Below are positions 42,897 through 52,680 of a DNA stretch of 64,000 bases, piece after piece. Under the pieces are notes generated by a model that was not told where the DNA came from, ran no database searches, and saw only the letters and a list, made by a program, of their open reading frames with translations. This DNA comes from Actimicrobium sp035984655 (GTDB taxonomy: Bacteria > Pseudomonadota > Gammaproteobacteria > Burkholderiales > Burkholderiaceae_D), in NCBI RefSeq assembly GCF_035984655.1, contig NZ_JAXCHT010000015.1, positions 32,502 to 96,501 on the forward strand, read 5' to 3'. Every line of letters begins with the position of its first letter. Position 1 is the first letter of the stretch. The translations under genes and the position numbers were made by a program.

Positions 42897-44090
42897 ATGC
42901 AATTCAAACGACTCAGCGATCTGATCGCCAGCGATCAACTCGACGCAAAACGCGTCTTCATCCGCGCCGATCTGAACGTGCCGCAGGACGATGCCGGCAA
43001 CATTACCGAAGACACGCGCCTTCGCGCCTCGGTGCCGGCCATCCGCATGGCACTCGACGCCGGCGCTGCCGTGATGGTGACCTCGCACCTGGGACGTCCG
43101 ACCGAAGGCGAATTCAAACCGGCCGATTCGCTCGCGCCGATTGCCGTGCGTCTGGCCGAACTGCTGGGGCAGCCAGTTGAACTGCGCCAGAACTGGGTCG
43201 ACGGCGTCGATGTCAAGCCGGGACAGGTGGTGCTGCTGGAAAATTGCCGCGTCAATCGCGGCGAGAAAAAGAACGATGAAGCGCTGTCGCGAAAAATGGC
43301 AGCGCTGTGCGATGTCTATGTCAATGATGCGTTCGGCACCGCGCACCGCGCCGAAGCCACCACCTACGGCATCGCCCAATTTGCGCCGATCGCCTGCGCC
43401 GGCCCGTTGCTGGCCGCCGAGCTCGATGCGCTGGGCAAGGCATTGAACGCGCCGGCGCGGCCGCTGCTGGCGATTGTCGCCGGTTCCAAGGTGTCGTCCA
43501 AGCTGACCATCCTCAAGGCGCTGGCTGCCAAGGTCGACCATCTGATTGTCGGCGGCGGCATCGCCAACACCTTCATGCTGGCGGCCGGCCTGAAGATCGG
43601 CAAATCGCTGGCCGAAGCCGATCTGGTCAATGAGGCCAGGGAAATCATCGCGCTGATGACCGCGCGCGGCGCCTCGGTGCCGATTCCGACCGACGTTGTC
43701 TGTGCGAAAGAATTTTCGGCCAGCGCCGAAGCCACCGTCAAGAACGCCACCGATGTCGCTGATGACGATCTGATCCTCGACATCGGTCCGGTTACTTCGG
43801 CGCTGCTGGCGAGCCAGATCGCGCAGGCCGGCACCGTGGTCTGGAACGGCCCGGTGGGCGTGTTCGAGTTCGACCAGTTCGGCAACGGCACGCGCACGCT
43901 GGCGCTGGCCATTGCCGATGCCAAGGCGTTTTCGATTGCCGGCGGCGGCGACACGCTGGCCGCCATCGCCAAGTACGACATCGGCAGCCGCATCGATTAC
44001 ATCTCGACCGGCGGCGGCGCATTTCTCGAATTTTTGGAAGGCAAAACCTTGCCGGCAGTGCAGGTGCTCGAACAGCGCTTCACCAGTTAA
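42897..44090 (+). CDS. pgk: Phosphoglycerate kinase
   Basis: Glycolytic kinase making ATP from 1,3-bisphosphoglycerate. The 397-residue protein has RVFIRADLNVPQD near residue 20, the nucleotide-binding GSKVSSKLTIL, GGGIANTF and IAGGGDTLAAIAKYD, all standard. ATG at 42897 is preferred to a TTG two codons upstream. First gene of the pgk-pyk-fba group typical of Burkholderiales. Confidence 0.98.
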   Translation: MQFKRLSDLIASDQLDAKRVFIRADLNVPQDDAGNITEDTRLRASVPAIRMALDAGAAVMVTSHLGRPTEGEFKPADSLAPIAVRLAELLGQPVELRQNWVDGVDVKPGQVVLLENCRVNRGEKKNDEALSRKMAALCDVYVNDAFGTAHRAEATTYGIAQFAPIACAGPLLAAELDALGKALNAPARPLLAIVAGSKVSSKLTILKALAAKVDHLIVGGGIANTFMLAAGLKIGKSLAEADLVNEAREIIALMTARGASVPIPTDVVCAKEFSASAEATVKNATDVADDDLILDIGPVTSALLASQIAQAGTVVWNGPVGVFEFDQFGNGTRTLALAIADAKAFSIAGGGDTLAAIAKYDIGSRIDYISTGGGAFLEFLEGKTLPAVQVLEQRFTS

Positions 44091-44125
44091 TTCTGCTGAA
44101 TTCACTCCTACAACCAAAGGCCTCC

Positions 44126-45565
44126 ATGTCGCTCTCCCGCGCCACAAAAATCGTTGCCACCATCGGCCCCGCCTCGAACGATCTGGAGACGCTGACACGG
44201 ATGATCGAAGCCGGCGTGAATGTCGTGCGCCTGAATTTTTCGCATGGCCAGGCGCAGGACCACATCGACCGCGCCGCCATGGTGCGCCAGGCGGCAGCCA
44301 ACTGCGGCCAGGAAATCGCCATCATGGCCGATCTGCAAGGCCCGAAGATCCGGGTTGGCAAATTCGAGAACGGCAAGATCGAGCTGGTCAAGGGCGCCAG
44401 CTTCGTGCTCGATGCCGCCTGCGCGCTGGGCAACCAGGACACGGTCGGACTCGACTACAAGGAATTGCCGCGCGACCTGCGCGCCAACGACGTGCTGCTG
44501 CTCAACGACGGGCTGATCGTGCTGATCGTCGACAAGATCGTCGGCAGCCAGATCCACACCACGGTGCGCATTGGCGGCGAGCTGTCCAACAACAAGGGCA
44601 TCAACCGCCAGGGCGGCGGCTTGTCGGCGCCGGCGCTGACGGCCAAGGACATGGAAGACATCAAGACCGCCATGAGCATCAAGGCCGATTACGTCGCGGT
44701 GTCGTTTCCGAAGAGCGCGACCGACATGATGATGGCGCGCCAGCTGGCCAATATCGCCGGTGAAGCGTTCGGCCACAAGCCGCAGATGATCGCCAAGATC
44801 GAACGCGCCGAAGCGATTCCGGTGCTGCAGGAGATCCTTGACGCGTCCGACGGCATCATGGTCGCGCGTGGCGATCTGGCCGTCGAAGTCGGCAATGCCG
44901 CCGTGCCGGCGCTGCAGAAGCGCATGATCAAGATGGCGCGCGCCTCGAACAAGATCGCCATCACCGCCACGCAGATGATGGAGTCGATGATTTTCAATGC
45001 GGTGCCGACCCGCGCCGAAGTCTCGGATGTCGCCAATGCGGTGCTCGACGGCACCGACGCGGTGATGACCTCGGCTGAAACGGCGTCGGGGCGTTATCCG
45101 GTCGAGACGGTCGAAGCCATGCACGCCATTTGCATCGAAGCCGAAAAATCCGAGGATTACAAGCTCGACGCCGATTTCCTGAATGTGACGTTTACCCGCA
45201 TTGATCAGTCGATTGCGTATGGCGCGCTGTTTACCGCGTACCATCTGCGCGTGAAGGCGATCGTGGCGCTGACCGAATCCGGGTCGACCGCGCTGTGGAT
45301 GAGCCGACACAACATCGATATTCCGATCTACGCGATGACGCCGAGCGTGGCGACCCAGCGCAAGACTGCGCTGTACCGCAATGTGCGGCCGTTCGAACTG
45401 GAACAGTCGACCGATTCCGAAGCCGTGCTCAAAGATGCACAAAGCTTGCTCCTTGCCAAAGGGCTGGTCCAGAAAGGTGACATGATTGTGGTCACCTGGG
45501 GCGAGCCGATGGGGCAGGCAGGCGGCACCAACGCCCTCAAGATCATGAAGATCGGCGACCGCTGA
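44126..45565 (+). CDS. pyk: Pyruvate kinase
   Basis: Converts phosphoenolpyruvate and ADP to pyruvate and ATP. The 479-residue protein starts RATKIVATIGPASND, has MADLQGPKIRVG, the catalytic IAKIERAEA segment, GDLAVEVG and the ITATQMMESMI loop. Length and motifs fit the PykA-type enzyme. It follows pgk after 35 bases, and fba comes next. Confidence 0.97.
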   Translation: MSLSRATKIVATIGPASNDLETLTRMIEAGVNVVRLNFSHGQAQDHIDRAAMVRQAAANCGQEIAIMADLQGPKIRVGKFENGKIELVKGASFVLDAACALGNQDTVGLDYKELPRDLRANDVLLLNDGLIVLIVDKIVGSQIHTTVRIGGELSNNKGINRQGGGLSAPALTAKDMEDIKTAMSIKADYVAVSFPKSATDMMMARQLANIAGEAFGHKPQMIAKIERAEAIPVLQEILDASDGIMVARGDLAVEVGNAAVPALQKRMIKMARASNKIAITATQMMESMIFNAVPTRAEVSDVANAVLDGTDAVMTSAETASGRYPVETVEAMHAICIEAEKSEDYKLDADFLNVTFTRIDQSIAYGALFTAYHLRVKAIVALTESGSTALWMSRHNIDIPIYAMTPSVATQRKTALYRNVRPFELEQSTDSEAVLKDAQSLLLAKGLVQKGDMIVVTWGEPMGQAGGTNALKIMKIGDR

Positions 45566-45596
45566 ACCGAATTTTATCTAGCTCTGGAGTTAAATC

Positions 45597-46661
45597 ATGG
45601 CACTCGTCTCAATGCGTCAACTGCTCGACCACGCTGCCGAAAACGGCTATGGCCTGCCGGCCTTCAATGTCAACAATCTGGAACAGGTGCAGGCCATCAT
45701 GGCGGCCGCCGATGCCGTTAATTCGCCGGTCATCATGCAAGCCTCCGCCGGTGCGCGCAAATATGCGGGCGAACCGTTCCTGCGCCATCTGATCGAAGCG
45801 GCGATCGAATCGTATCCGCACATCCCGGTCGTCATGCACCAGGACCACGGCCAGTCGCCGGCGGTCTGCATGACTGCGATCCGCTCCGGCTTCACCTCGG
45901 TGATGATGGATGGCTCGCTCAATGAAGACGGCAAATCGGTCGCCAGCTACGAATACAACGTCGAAGTCTCGCGCCGCGTGGTCGAGTTCTCGCACGCCAT
46001 TGGCGTCACCGTCGAAGCCGAACTGGGCGTGCTCGGTTCGCTTGAGACGATGATGGGCGACAAGGAAGACGGCCACGGCGCCGATGGCCAGATGACCCGT
46101 GAACAGCTGCTCACCGATGTGGCGCAGGCCGCCGACTTCGTGCAACTGACCCAGTGCGATGCGCTGGCGATTGCCATCGGCACGTCGCACGGCGCCTACA
46201 AGTTTTCACGCAAGCCGACCGGTGACATCCTGGCAATCGACCGTATCAAGGAAATCCACACCCGTATTCCGAACACGCATCTGGTGATGCACGGTTCGTC
46301 GTCGGTGCCGCAGGAACTGCTGGCCGAGATTCGCGAGTTCGGTGGCGACATGAAGGAAACCTATGGCGTGCCGGTCGAAGAAATCCAGGAAGGCATCAAG
46401 CACGGCGTGCGCAAGATCAACATCGACACCGACATCCGTCTGGCGATGACCGGCGCGATCCGCCGCTACCTGTTTGAAAACCCGTCCAAGTTCGATCCGC
46501 GCGACTACCTGAAGCCGGCCCGCGATGCAGCGATGCTGGTCTGCAAGGCGCGTTTCCTGTCGTTTGGCTGTGAAGGCCAGGCTGGCAAGATCAAGCCGAT
46601 GACACTCGAAAAAATGGCCGAGCGCTACAAGAAAGGCGATCTCAAGCAGATCGTTCAATAA
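45597..46661 (+). CDS. fba: Class II fructose-bisphosphate aldolase
   Basis: Zinc-dependent aldolase of 354 residues. It shows the Zn ligands in HQDHGQS near residue 82 and the conserved EAELGVLGS segment, LAIAIGTSHGAYKF, and LVMHGSSSVP near the later His ligand, with KINIDTDIRLA toward the C terminus. GGAG lies ahead of the ATG. Completes the pgk-pyk-fba glycolytic/gluconeogenic group. Confidence 0.98.
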   Translation: MALVSMRQLLDHAAENGYGLPAFNVNNLEQVQAIMAAADAVNSPVIMQASAGARKYAGEPFLRHLIEAAIESYPHIPVVMHQDHGQSPAVCMTAIRSGFTSVMMDGSLNEDGKSVASYEYNVEVSRRVVEFSHAIGVTVEAELGVLGSLETMMGDKEDGHGADGQMTREQLLTDVAQAADFVQLTQCDALAIAIGTSHGAYKFSRKPTGDILAIDRIKEIHTRIPNTHLVMHGSSSVPQELLAEIREFGGDMKETYGVPVEEIQEGIKHGVRKINIDTDIRLAMTGAIRRYLFENPSKFDPRDYLKPARDAAMLVCKARFLSFGCEGQAGKIKPMTLEKMAERYKKGDLKQIVQ

Positions 46662-46737
46662 CCCGACATCAGTCCGCAAGGACCACCCAACGGCCGGCAG
46701 TGCGCATGCATTCCCGGCCGGATTTCATGGAAAAACT

Positions 46738-47634
46738 ATGACCAGTCTCTATCAATCCGACATCGACTCCCTGCCACTGCTGGGCCGTGGCAAGGTGCGC
46801 GACAACTACGCGGTCGGTGACGACCAGATCCTGATCGTCACCACCGACCGGCTGTCGGCGTTCGACGTGGTGATGAACGAAGCGATCCCGGACAAGGGAC
46901 GCGTGCTCAACCAGATGTCGAATTTCTGGTTCGACCGGCTGGCTGAGATTGTCCCGAATCACCTCACCGGCATCCCGCCCGAAAGCGTGGTGCACGAAAA
47001 CGAAATCGATCAGGTGCGCGGCCGCGCCGTGGTCGCCCGGCGTCTGCAACCGATCATGGTCGAAGCCGTGGTGCGCGGCTATCTGATCGGCTCCGGCTGG
47101 AAGGATTACCAGGCCACCGGCTCGGTCTGCGGCGTGGCGCTGCCGGACGATTTGCAACTGGCGCAAAAGCTGCCCGGCCCGATTTTCACGCCGGCGGCCA
47201 AGGCCGAACTCGGCGCGCACGACGAGAACATCACCTTCGACGACATGGAGCAGCGCATCGGCAAAGAGCTCGCTGCCAAGATGCGTGATGTCAGCATCGC
47301 GCTGTACAAGGCCGCCGCCGATTATGCCGCCACCCGCGGCATCATCATCGCCGACACCAAGTTCGAATTCGGACTCGATGAAGAGGGCACGATGTACCTG
47401 ATGGATGAGGTGCTGACAGCCGATTCGTCGCGCTTCTGGCCGGCCGATTCGTACGTGGTCGGCACCTCGCCGCCATCGTTCGACAAACAGTTCGTGCGCG
47501 ACTATCTGGAAACCCTGACCGACTGGCCGAAGACGGCGCCGGCGCCGCATCTGCCGGCCGACGTGATCGAAAAGACCGGCGCCAAGTACCGCGAGGCGCT
47601 GCAACGCCTGACCGGCACCACGCTGGAGGACTGA
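46738..47634 (+). CDS. purC: SAICAR synthetase
   Basis: Phosphoribosylaminoimidazole-succinocarboxamide synthase of purine synthesis, 298 residues. Motifs: GRGKVRDNY near the N terminus, TTDRLSAFDVVM, VRGYLIGSGWKDYQ, and IADTKFEFG followed by LMDEVLTADSSRFW. GGA precedes the ATG. purE starts 2 bases after the stop, so purC-purE-purK form one unit. Confidence 0.98.
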   Translation: MTSLYQSDIDSLPLLGRGKVRDNYAVGDDQILIVTTDRLSAFDVVMNEAIPDKGRVLNQMSNFWFDRLAEIVPNHLTGIPPESVVHENEIDQVRGRAVVARRLQPIMVEAVVRGYLIGSGWKDYQATGSVCGVALPDDLQLAQKLPGPIFTPAAKAELGAHDENITFDDMEQRIGKELAAKMRDVSIALYKAAADYAATRGIIIADTKFEFGLDEEGTMYLMDEVLTADSSRFWPADSYVVGTSPPSFDKQFVRDYLETLTDWPKTAPAPHLPADVIEKTGAKYREALQRLTGTTLED

Positions 47635-47635
47635 C

Positions 47636-48136
47636 ATGACCACTACCGTATCCGCAGCACAGGTTGGCGTCGTGATGGGCTCGCAGTCCGACTGGGAGGT
47701 CATGCAGCATGCGGTTGCGATGCTCAAGGAATTTGGCGTGCCGCATGAGGCGCAGGTGATCTCGGCGCATCGCATGCCCGATCAGTTGTTCGCCTATGCC
47801 GCAGGCGCCCGTGCGCGCGGGCTGGTGGCGATCATCGCCGGCGCGGGCGGCGCTGCCCATCTGCCCGGCATGCTGGCGGCCAAGACCATCGTGCCGGTGC
47901 TGGGCGTGCCGGTGCCGTCGAAGTACCTGCGCGGTGAAGATTCGCTGCTGTCGATCGTGCAGATGCCGAAGGGGATTCCGGTTGCCACCTTTGCCATTGG
48001 CGAAGCCGGCGCTGCCAATGCCGCGTTGTGCGCCATTGCGATGCTGGCGGTGACCGACACCGCGCTGGCCGACAAGCTGGACGCCTTCCGCGCCGCGCAG
48101 ACACTGGCGGCACAGTCGAGTGTGTTGCCGACATGA
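47636..48136 (+). CDS. purE: N5-carboxyaminoimidazole ribonucleotide mutase
   Basis: Class I PurE, 166 residues, moves the carboxyl group from N5-CAIR to C4. Signature GVVMGSQSDWEVMQHA near residue 11, SAHRMPDQLF near 45 and GAGGAAHLPGM near 75. Its stop overlaps the purK start (ATGA), matching their consecutive roles. Confidence 0.98.
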   Translation: MTTTVSAAQVGVVMGSQSDWEVMQHAVAMLKEFGVPHEAQVISAHRMPDQLFAYAAGARARGLVAIIAGAGGAAHLPGMLAAKTIVPVLGVPVPSKYLRGEDSLLSIVQMPKGIPVATFAIGEAGAANAALCAIAMLAVTDTALADKLDAFRAAQTLAAQSSVLPT

Positions 48137-49326
48137 GCAATCAACCACAGGCACTGATTCCGCGCGCCGCACCGGCGACCTGGCTGGGCGTCATGGGCGG
48201 CGGCCAGCTCGGTCGCATGTTTGCGCATGCGGCGCAGGCGATGGGGTACAAGGTCGCGGTGCTGGAATTGCTGGCCGATGCGCCCGCCGCGCATGCCGCC
48301 GATTACCATCTGGTCGCGGCCTATGACGATGCCGCGGCGCTCAGCGAGCTGGGATTGCAATGCGCCGCCGTGACCACCGAATTCGAAAACGTGCCCGCTG
48401 CCAGCTTGGCTGCGCTGGCGCAGCATGCGCGCGTCGCACCCTCGGCCGCCAACGTCTCGGTGGCGCAGGATCGCATCGTCGAAAAGCAGTTTTTCATGGC
48501 CTGTGCCGACGCCTCCGGCGTGCAACCCGCGCCGCATCAGCTGATCGCCAGCGCGGCTGATATCGACACCATCGCCGATACGCTGTTGCCCGGCATCCTG
48601 AAAACGGTGCGGCTGGGTTATGACGGCAAGGGGCAGGCGCGGGTGCGCACGCTTGATGACGTGCGCAGCGCATTCGGCGCCATGCAGGGCGTGCCGTGCG
48701 TGCTGGAGAAAATGCTGCCGCTGGCGGTCGAAGTGTCCGTGCTGGCAGCACGCGGCGCCGATGGCAAATCGGTGGTCTATCCGATTGCCGAGAACGTCCA
48801 CCGCGACGGCATCCTGTTCACCACGACCGTACCGGCGCCGGCCATCTCCGCCGAGTGCGCAGAACGGGCCCAAGCGGCAGCGCTGGTGATCATCGACCGG
48901 CTTGAGTATGTCGGCGTGTTGTGCATCGAATTTTTCATCCTCGACGACGGCACGCTGGTGGTCAACGAGATGGCGCCGCGTCCGCATAACAGCGGCCACT
49001 ACACCATCGACGCCTGCATCACCAGCCAGTTCGCGCAGCAGGTGCGGGCGATGGCCGGCTTGCCGCTGGGCGACGTGCGCCAGCATTCGCCGGCGGTGAT
49101 GCTCAACATCCTGGGTGACCAGTGGTTCGACATCGCCTCCGGTGCGCTGGCCGAACCGGCCTGGGACAAGCTGCTGGCGCTGCCTGGCGCGGCGCTGCAC
49201 CTGTATGGCAAGGACACGCCGCGACCGGGGCGCAAGATGGGCCATGTCACCTTCGTGGCCGCCACGCTGGCCGAGGCGCAGCAGAGCCTGCATGCGGCTT
49301 GCGCGATTCTGCGCATCGCGGTCTGA
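48133..49326 (+). CDS. purK: N5-carboxyaminoimidazole ribonucleotide synthase
   Basis: ATP-grasp enzyme making N5-CAIR from AIR and bicarbonate, 397 residues. Starts with WLGVMGGGQLGRMFAHAAQAMGYK, then VTTEFENVPA, the lid KTVRLGYDGKGQ, EKMLPLAVEVSV and the metal-binding NEMAPRPHNSGHYT. ATG at 48133 lies in the purE stop; the frame is open further upstream inside purE. Confidence 0.98.
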   Translation: MSNQPQALIPRAAPATWLGVMGGGQLGRMFAHAAQAMGYKVAVLELLADAPAAHAADYHLVAAYDDAAALSELGLQCAAVTTEFENVPAASLAALAQHARVAPSAANVSVAQDRIVEKQFFMACADASGVQPAPHQLIASAADIDTIADTLLPGILKTVRLGYDGKGQARVRTLDDVRSAFGAMQGVPCVLEKMLPLAVEVSVLAARGADGKSVVYPIAENVHRDGILFTTTVPAPAISAECAERAQAAALVIIDRLEYVGVLCIEFFILDDGTLVVNEMAPRPHNSGHYTIDACITSQFAQQVRAMAGLPLGDVRQHSPAVMLNILGDQWFDIASGALAEPAWDKLLALPGAALHLYGKDTPRPGRKMGHVTFVAATLAEAQQSLHAACAILRIAV

Positions 49327-49336
49327 GGTGAGCGCG

Positions 49337-50344
49337 GTGTCTGTCAGCGATTCGGAAATTGCCGCAGCGGCACGGCTGCTCGAACAGGGTCAGCTGGTGG
49401 CGTTTCCTACCGAGACCGTGTACGGACTCGGCGCCGATGCAGAAAATCCTGCCGCGATTGCGCGCATCTTCGCTGCCAAGGGCCGCCCATCGAATCACCC
49501 GGTCATCGTGCATCTGGCGCCGGATGCCGACTTGTCGCATTGGGTCGCTGCCATTCCAGCCCAGGCGCAACTGCTCATCGATGCGTTCTGGCCAGGCCCC
49601 CTGACGTTGATCTTGCCGCGTGCGCCGCATATTCCGGCCGCGGTTGCCGGCGGCCAGGATTCGATTGGCGTGCGCTGTCCGGCGCATCCGGTGGCGCAGG
49701 CACTGCTGCAGGAATTCAAGCGCGGCCGCGGCGGCATCGCCGCACCGTCGGCCAACAAGTTCGGCCGCATCAGCCCGACCACGGCGCAGCATGTGCGCGA
49801 CGAATTCGGTAGCGGCGCCATCGCCGCGATTCTCGATGGCGGTCCCAGCGAGGTGGGCATTGAATCGAGCATTCTTGATCTGACCCGCATCGGCACGCAC
49901 GGCCCGTTACTGCTGCGGCCGGGACGGATCAGTGTCGCGCAGATTGGCGAAGTGCTTGGCGCGCTGCCGGGATTGCCGGATGCGCAGGCGCCGCGCGCGT
50001 CGGGCACGCTCGACGCGCACTATGCGCCGCATGCGCCGCTGGTACTGGTGGCCAGCGCCACCTTGCCGCAATGCCTGGAACATCTGGCCCAGGCGCAACG
50101 CCGGGTCGCGCTGATCCACTGGTCGGCGCTCGACACGACCAACGCGCAGCGCGTGTTGCAATTACCGCCTGGGCCGATGCCGTTTGCGCACGCAATGTAT
50201 GCTGCAATGCGACAGCTGGACGAACGTGGCACCGACGTGATCCTGGTCGAAACGCCACCGCAAACGATTGCGTGGCAGGCCGTGAATGACCGCCTGCGGC
50301 GTGCCGCATTCGGTTCGACCGGCACGCTCGCCAGCCTGCTCTGA
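49337..50344 (+). CDS. L-threonylcarbamoyladenylate synthase (Sua5 type)
   Basis: Makes the activated threonylcarbamoyl-AMP for t6A37 of tRNA. The 335-residue protein has the YrdC domain (LVAFPTETVYGLGADA, then AKGRPSNHPVIVHL, SIGVRCPAHP, and APSANKFGRISPTTA) plus the extra C-terminal Sua5 domain (HYAPHAPLVLV and on), so it is the longer Sua5/TsaC2 form. I prefer the GTG at 49337, six bases after GAGGTGAGC, over the GTG at 49328. It closes the purCEK block. Confidence 0.92.
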   Translation: MSVSDSEIAAAARLLEQGQLVAFPTETVYGLGADAENPAAIARIFAAKGRPSNHPVIVHLAPDADLSHWVAAIPAQAQLLIDAFWPGPLTLILPRAPHIPAAVAGGQDSIGVRCPAHPVAQALLQEFKRGRGGIAAPSANKFGRISPTTAQHVRDEFGSGAIAAILDGGPSEVGIESSILDLTRIGTHGPLLLRPGRISVAQIGEVLGALPGLPDAQAPRASGTLDAHYAPHAPLVLVASATLPQCLEHLAQAQRRVALIHWSALDTTNAQRVLQLPPGPMPFAHAMYAAMRQLDERGTDVILVETPPQTIAWQAVNDRLRRAAFGSTGTLASLL

Positions 50345-50461
50345 ACTACCGTAGAACTACTCTAATTTGCGGCTATGCAAGCGCGAATTTCAATGACATA
50401 CTCGTTGGACAATAAAAGAGCATACGTTCGTTTTTTCCATAAAAAGTATTAGGAGACAGTA

Positions 50462-51541
50462 ATGCAAAAGTTGAATTTTTCAGCAGGTATCGTCACATTC
50501 GCAGCCATTGCCGCACTCGCCGGATGCGGCGGCGGCAGTACCAGCAGCCCCTCCAAACCCCAGTTCAGCGCCGTCGTTTCGTTTGGCGACAGCCTCAGCG
50601 ATGTCGGCTCCTACGCCGTCGCCACCACGGACCCGAAGACCGGCGTCGTCACCGGCGGACGTTTTACCACCAATCCTGGTCCGATCTGGATCGAAGACAT
50701 TGCTGCCAAGCTCAATCTGACGCTCACGCCGAACGTGACCGGCTACGGCACCCTTAGCGTCACGTGTCCGAAGCCGAACTGCACCGGCTACGGCCAGGGC
50801 GGTTCGCGCGTGACTGACATCAACGGCATCGGCCACTCCACCGGCGCCTTGACGATCCCGATGAAAACGCAGATGGACAACCATCTGGCGGCCAACCCGA
50901 CCTACAAGGCGACCGATCTGGTGTTTGTGTATGGTGGCAACAATGATGTGTTTTACCAGGCGGGTTATGTCAGTGCTGTCGTCGCCGGCGCCAGTGCTGC
51001 GCCAGGGGCAACCGCTGCCAGCGTCGCTGCTGCAGGCGCTGCGGCGCAACAGACTGCCGGTGCCGCGATGGCGACTGCTGCCACCGAACTGGCCGGTTAT
51101 GTGCGCGACAAGATCATCGCCAAGGGCGCCAAATATGTCGTCGTGATGAACCTGCCGGACAGCGCTGCGACGCCGTACGGTGTGTCGCTGGGCGCCAACG
51201 CCGCCTTGCTGACCGGCCTGGTCAACACCTTCAATACGGCCTTCCAGCAAGCCGTCACCACCATGGCGCTGGACGTGGTCATGATTGACGCGAATGCCGC
51301 CAACAAGGATGTGTTCGCCAACCAGGTGCAATACGGCGTCACCAACGCCACGACACCGGCCTGCGATCTGGTCAAGCTGGCGCCGTATGGCAGCTCATCG
51401 CTGTTCTGCAATGCCACCACCTTGATCCCGTCTGCCAATGCCGGCTTCCTGTTTGCCGATTCGGTCCATCCGACCACCTTCGGGCACAAGCTGTTCTCGG
51501 ACTACGTGACCTTGCAGCTGGCCAAAAAGGGCTGGTTCTGA
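50462..51541 (+). CDS. Lipoprotein SGNH/GDSL esterase
   Basis: A 359-residue secreted lipase-type hydrolase. The signal ends in a lipobox (AALAGC, Cys22), so it is a lipoprotein, probably in the outer membrane. SGNH blocks: FGDSLSDVG (Ser44), GYGQGGSRV (Gly), VYGGNNDV (Asn) and DSVHPTTFGHKLF (Asp, His). An Ala-rich insert lies around residues 175-205. Substrate is unknown; polymer or lipid esters are plausible. AGGAGACAGTA precedes the ATG. Confidence 0.92.
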   Translation: MQKLNFSAGIVTFAAIAALAGCGGGSTSSPSKPQFSAVVSFGDSLSDVGSYAVATTDPKTGVVTGGRFTTNPGPIWIEDIAAKLNLTLTPNVTGYGTLSVTCPKPNCTGYGQGGSRVTDINGIGHSTGALTIPMKTQMDNHLAANPTYKATDLVFVYGGNNDVFYQAGYVSAVVAGASAAPGATAASVAAAGAAAQQTAGAAMATAATELAGYVRDKIIAKGAKYVVVMNLPDSAATPYGVSLGANAALLTGLVNTFNTAFQQAVTTMALDVVMIDANAANKDVFANQVQYGVTNATTPACDLVKLAPYGSSSLFCNATTLIPSANAGFLFADSVHPTTFGHKLFSDYVTLQLAKKGWF

Positions 51542-51567
51542 GAATCTTCGCCTGACCCCGTCACGTC

Positions 51568-51822
51568 CTACTTGTAGACGATCTTCATGAGCAGAATGAA
51601 ACTGGCCAGCATCAGCGTGATGACGTTGGCCACGACCACCGGCCAGGCATGACTGAGCAAGCCGTACAGCAGCCACAGGGCGATGCCGACCACGAAGATC
51701 GAATACATCATCAGCGACACACCTTCGGCGCGGCGGGTTTTCCAGGTCAGCCAGGCTTGGGGAATGAAGGCGGTGGTGGTGAAGGTCGCGGCGAGATAGC
51801 CGATGGTGTCAGTGTCGAGCAT
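51568..51822 (-). CDS. SemiSWEET-type sugar transporter
   Basis: An 84-residue protein with three helices forming half of a SWEET fold: LAATFTTTAFIPQAWLTWKTRRAEGVS with the PQ motif, then two more helices. SemiSWEETs act as dimers to move mono- or disaccharides across the inner membrane. Convergent with the lipase gene, 26 bases apart. Confidence 0.9.
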   Translation of the reverse strand: MLDTDTIGYLAATFTTTAFIPQAWLTWKTRRAEGVSLMMYSIFVVGIALWLLYGLLSHAWPVVVANVITLMLASFILLMKIVYK

Positions 51823-51924
51823 GCGTGGTTTGAAAAGAATGAAGGCAGCGCTCCGGCCACCTGGCCGGTTCGCACATGAACATAAAAACGATACGAGGGA
51901 GTATCCCTCTATTTGGAGAACACA

Positions 51925-52611
51925 ATGAATAAATCCTTGCCAGCAATGTCAACTTTCATCATCCCGTTTGTTGCCGCCGTGGCACTCGCGAGCGCGCTGC
52001 CGGTCGCGGCGCAGTCCGCCGGCCAGTGGGCCGTTGTCGTCGGCGAAAACCGCATCTCGCCGAAAGTCGAGAGTGGCGATCTGAGTGGCCCGGGCCTGGG
52101 TGGTGTAAAGATTGACGTCAAGAGCGCCTATGCGCCCATCGTTGGCATCAGTTACATGATCACTGACAACATCTCGACCGAACTCAAGCTGGGCGCACCA
52201 TACCGCCACGATCTGATCGGCAAGGGCACCATCAACGGCGTGGGCAAGATTGGTGACGTGCAGTCCTTTCCGCCGACCCTGTACGCGCAGTACCGCTTTC
52301 TTGCGCCGGCGTCGCGCTTTCGTCCCTACGTTGGACTTGGCGTGACCTATGCGTATTTCCGCGACGCCGAAGCCAGTCCGACGCTGGTCGCATTGTTGGG
52401 ACCGACCACCGTCAAGGTCGACGCCAAGTTCGCTGCCACGCCACAAATCGGCATGACCTACACGATCAATGATAAGTGGTTCATCGAGTCGAATTTATCC
52501 AAGACCTATCTGAAAACCCGCACCACGCTCAATTCATCGGGCACGGTCCGCACGATTGACACACGGCTTGATCCGGTTGCCTTCAGTATCGGGGTGGGAT
52601 ACAAGTTCTGA
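51925..52611 (+). CDS. OmpW-family outer-membrane protein
   Basis: A 228-residue beta-barrel with a signal peptide (FVAAVALASALPVAAQSAG). Family stretches: SAYAPIVGISYMITDNISTELKLGAPY and YRFLAPASRFRPYVGLGVTYAYF, ending in the aromatic VGYKF typical of barrel assembly. OmpW proteins form small hydrophobic channels. ATG at 51925 follows TTTGGAGAA; an in-frame TTG four codons earlier is unlikely. A bidirectional terminator follows. Confidence 0.92.
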   Translation: MNKSLPAMSTFIIPFVAAVALASALPVAAQSAGQWAVVVGENRISPKVESGDLSGPGLGGVKIDVKSAYAPIVGISYMITDNISTELKLGAPYRHDLIGKGTINGVGKIGDVQSFPPTLYAQYRFLAPASRFRPYVGLGVTYAYFRDAEASPTLVALLGPTTVKVDAKFAATPQIGMTYTINDKWFIESNLSKTYLKTRTTLNSSGTVRTIDTRLDPVAFSIGVGYKF

Positions 52612-52624
52612 TCCAGTCGACATG

Positions 52625-52665
52625 AAAAATGCGCCCGCTGCAATGTGCACCGGGCGCATTTTTTT
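52625..52665. terminator. Bidirectional terminator after the OmpW gene
   Basis: AAAAATGCGCCCG and CGGGCGCATTTTTTT form a 12-13-base stem around a 13-base loop with A and T runs on the two sides. It serves both the OmpW gene and the convergent flavin reductase gene, whose stop is 16 bases away. Confidence 0.9.
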
Positions 52666-52680
52666 CGGCCGCCGTCGAAC

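Noticed and set aside
46727..46741. Four-codon ATG minicistron overlapping the purC start
   Set aside because: Too short to support; it probably just reflects the GGA ribosome site next to the real ATG.
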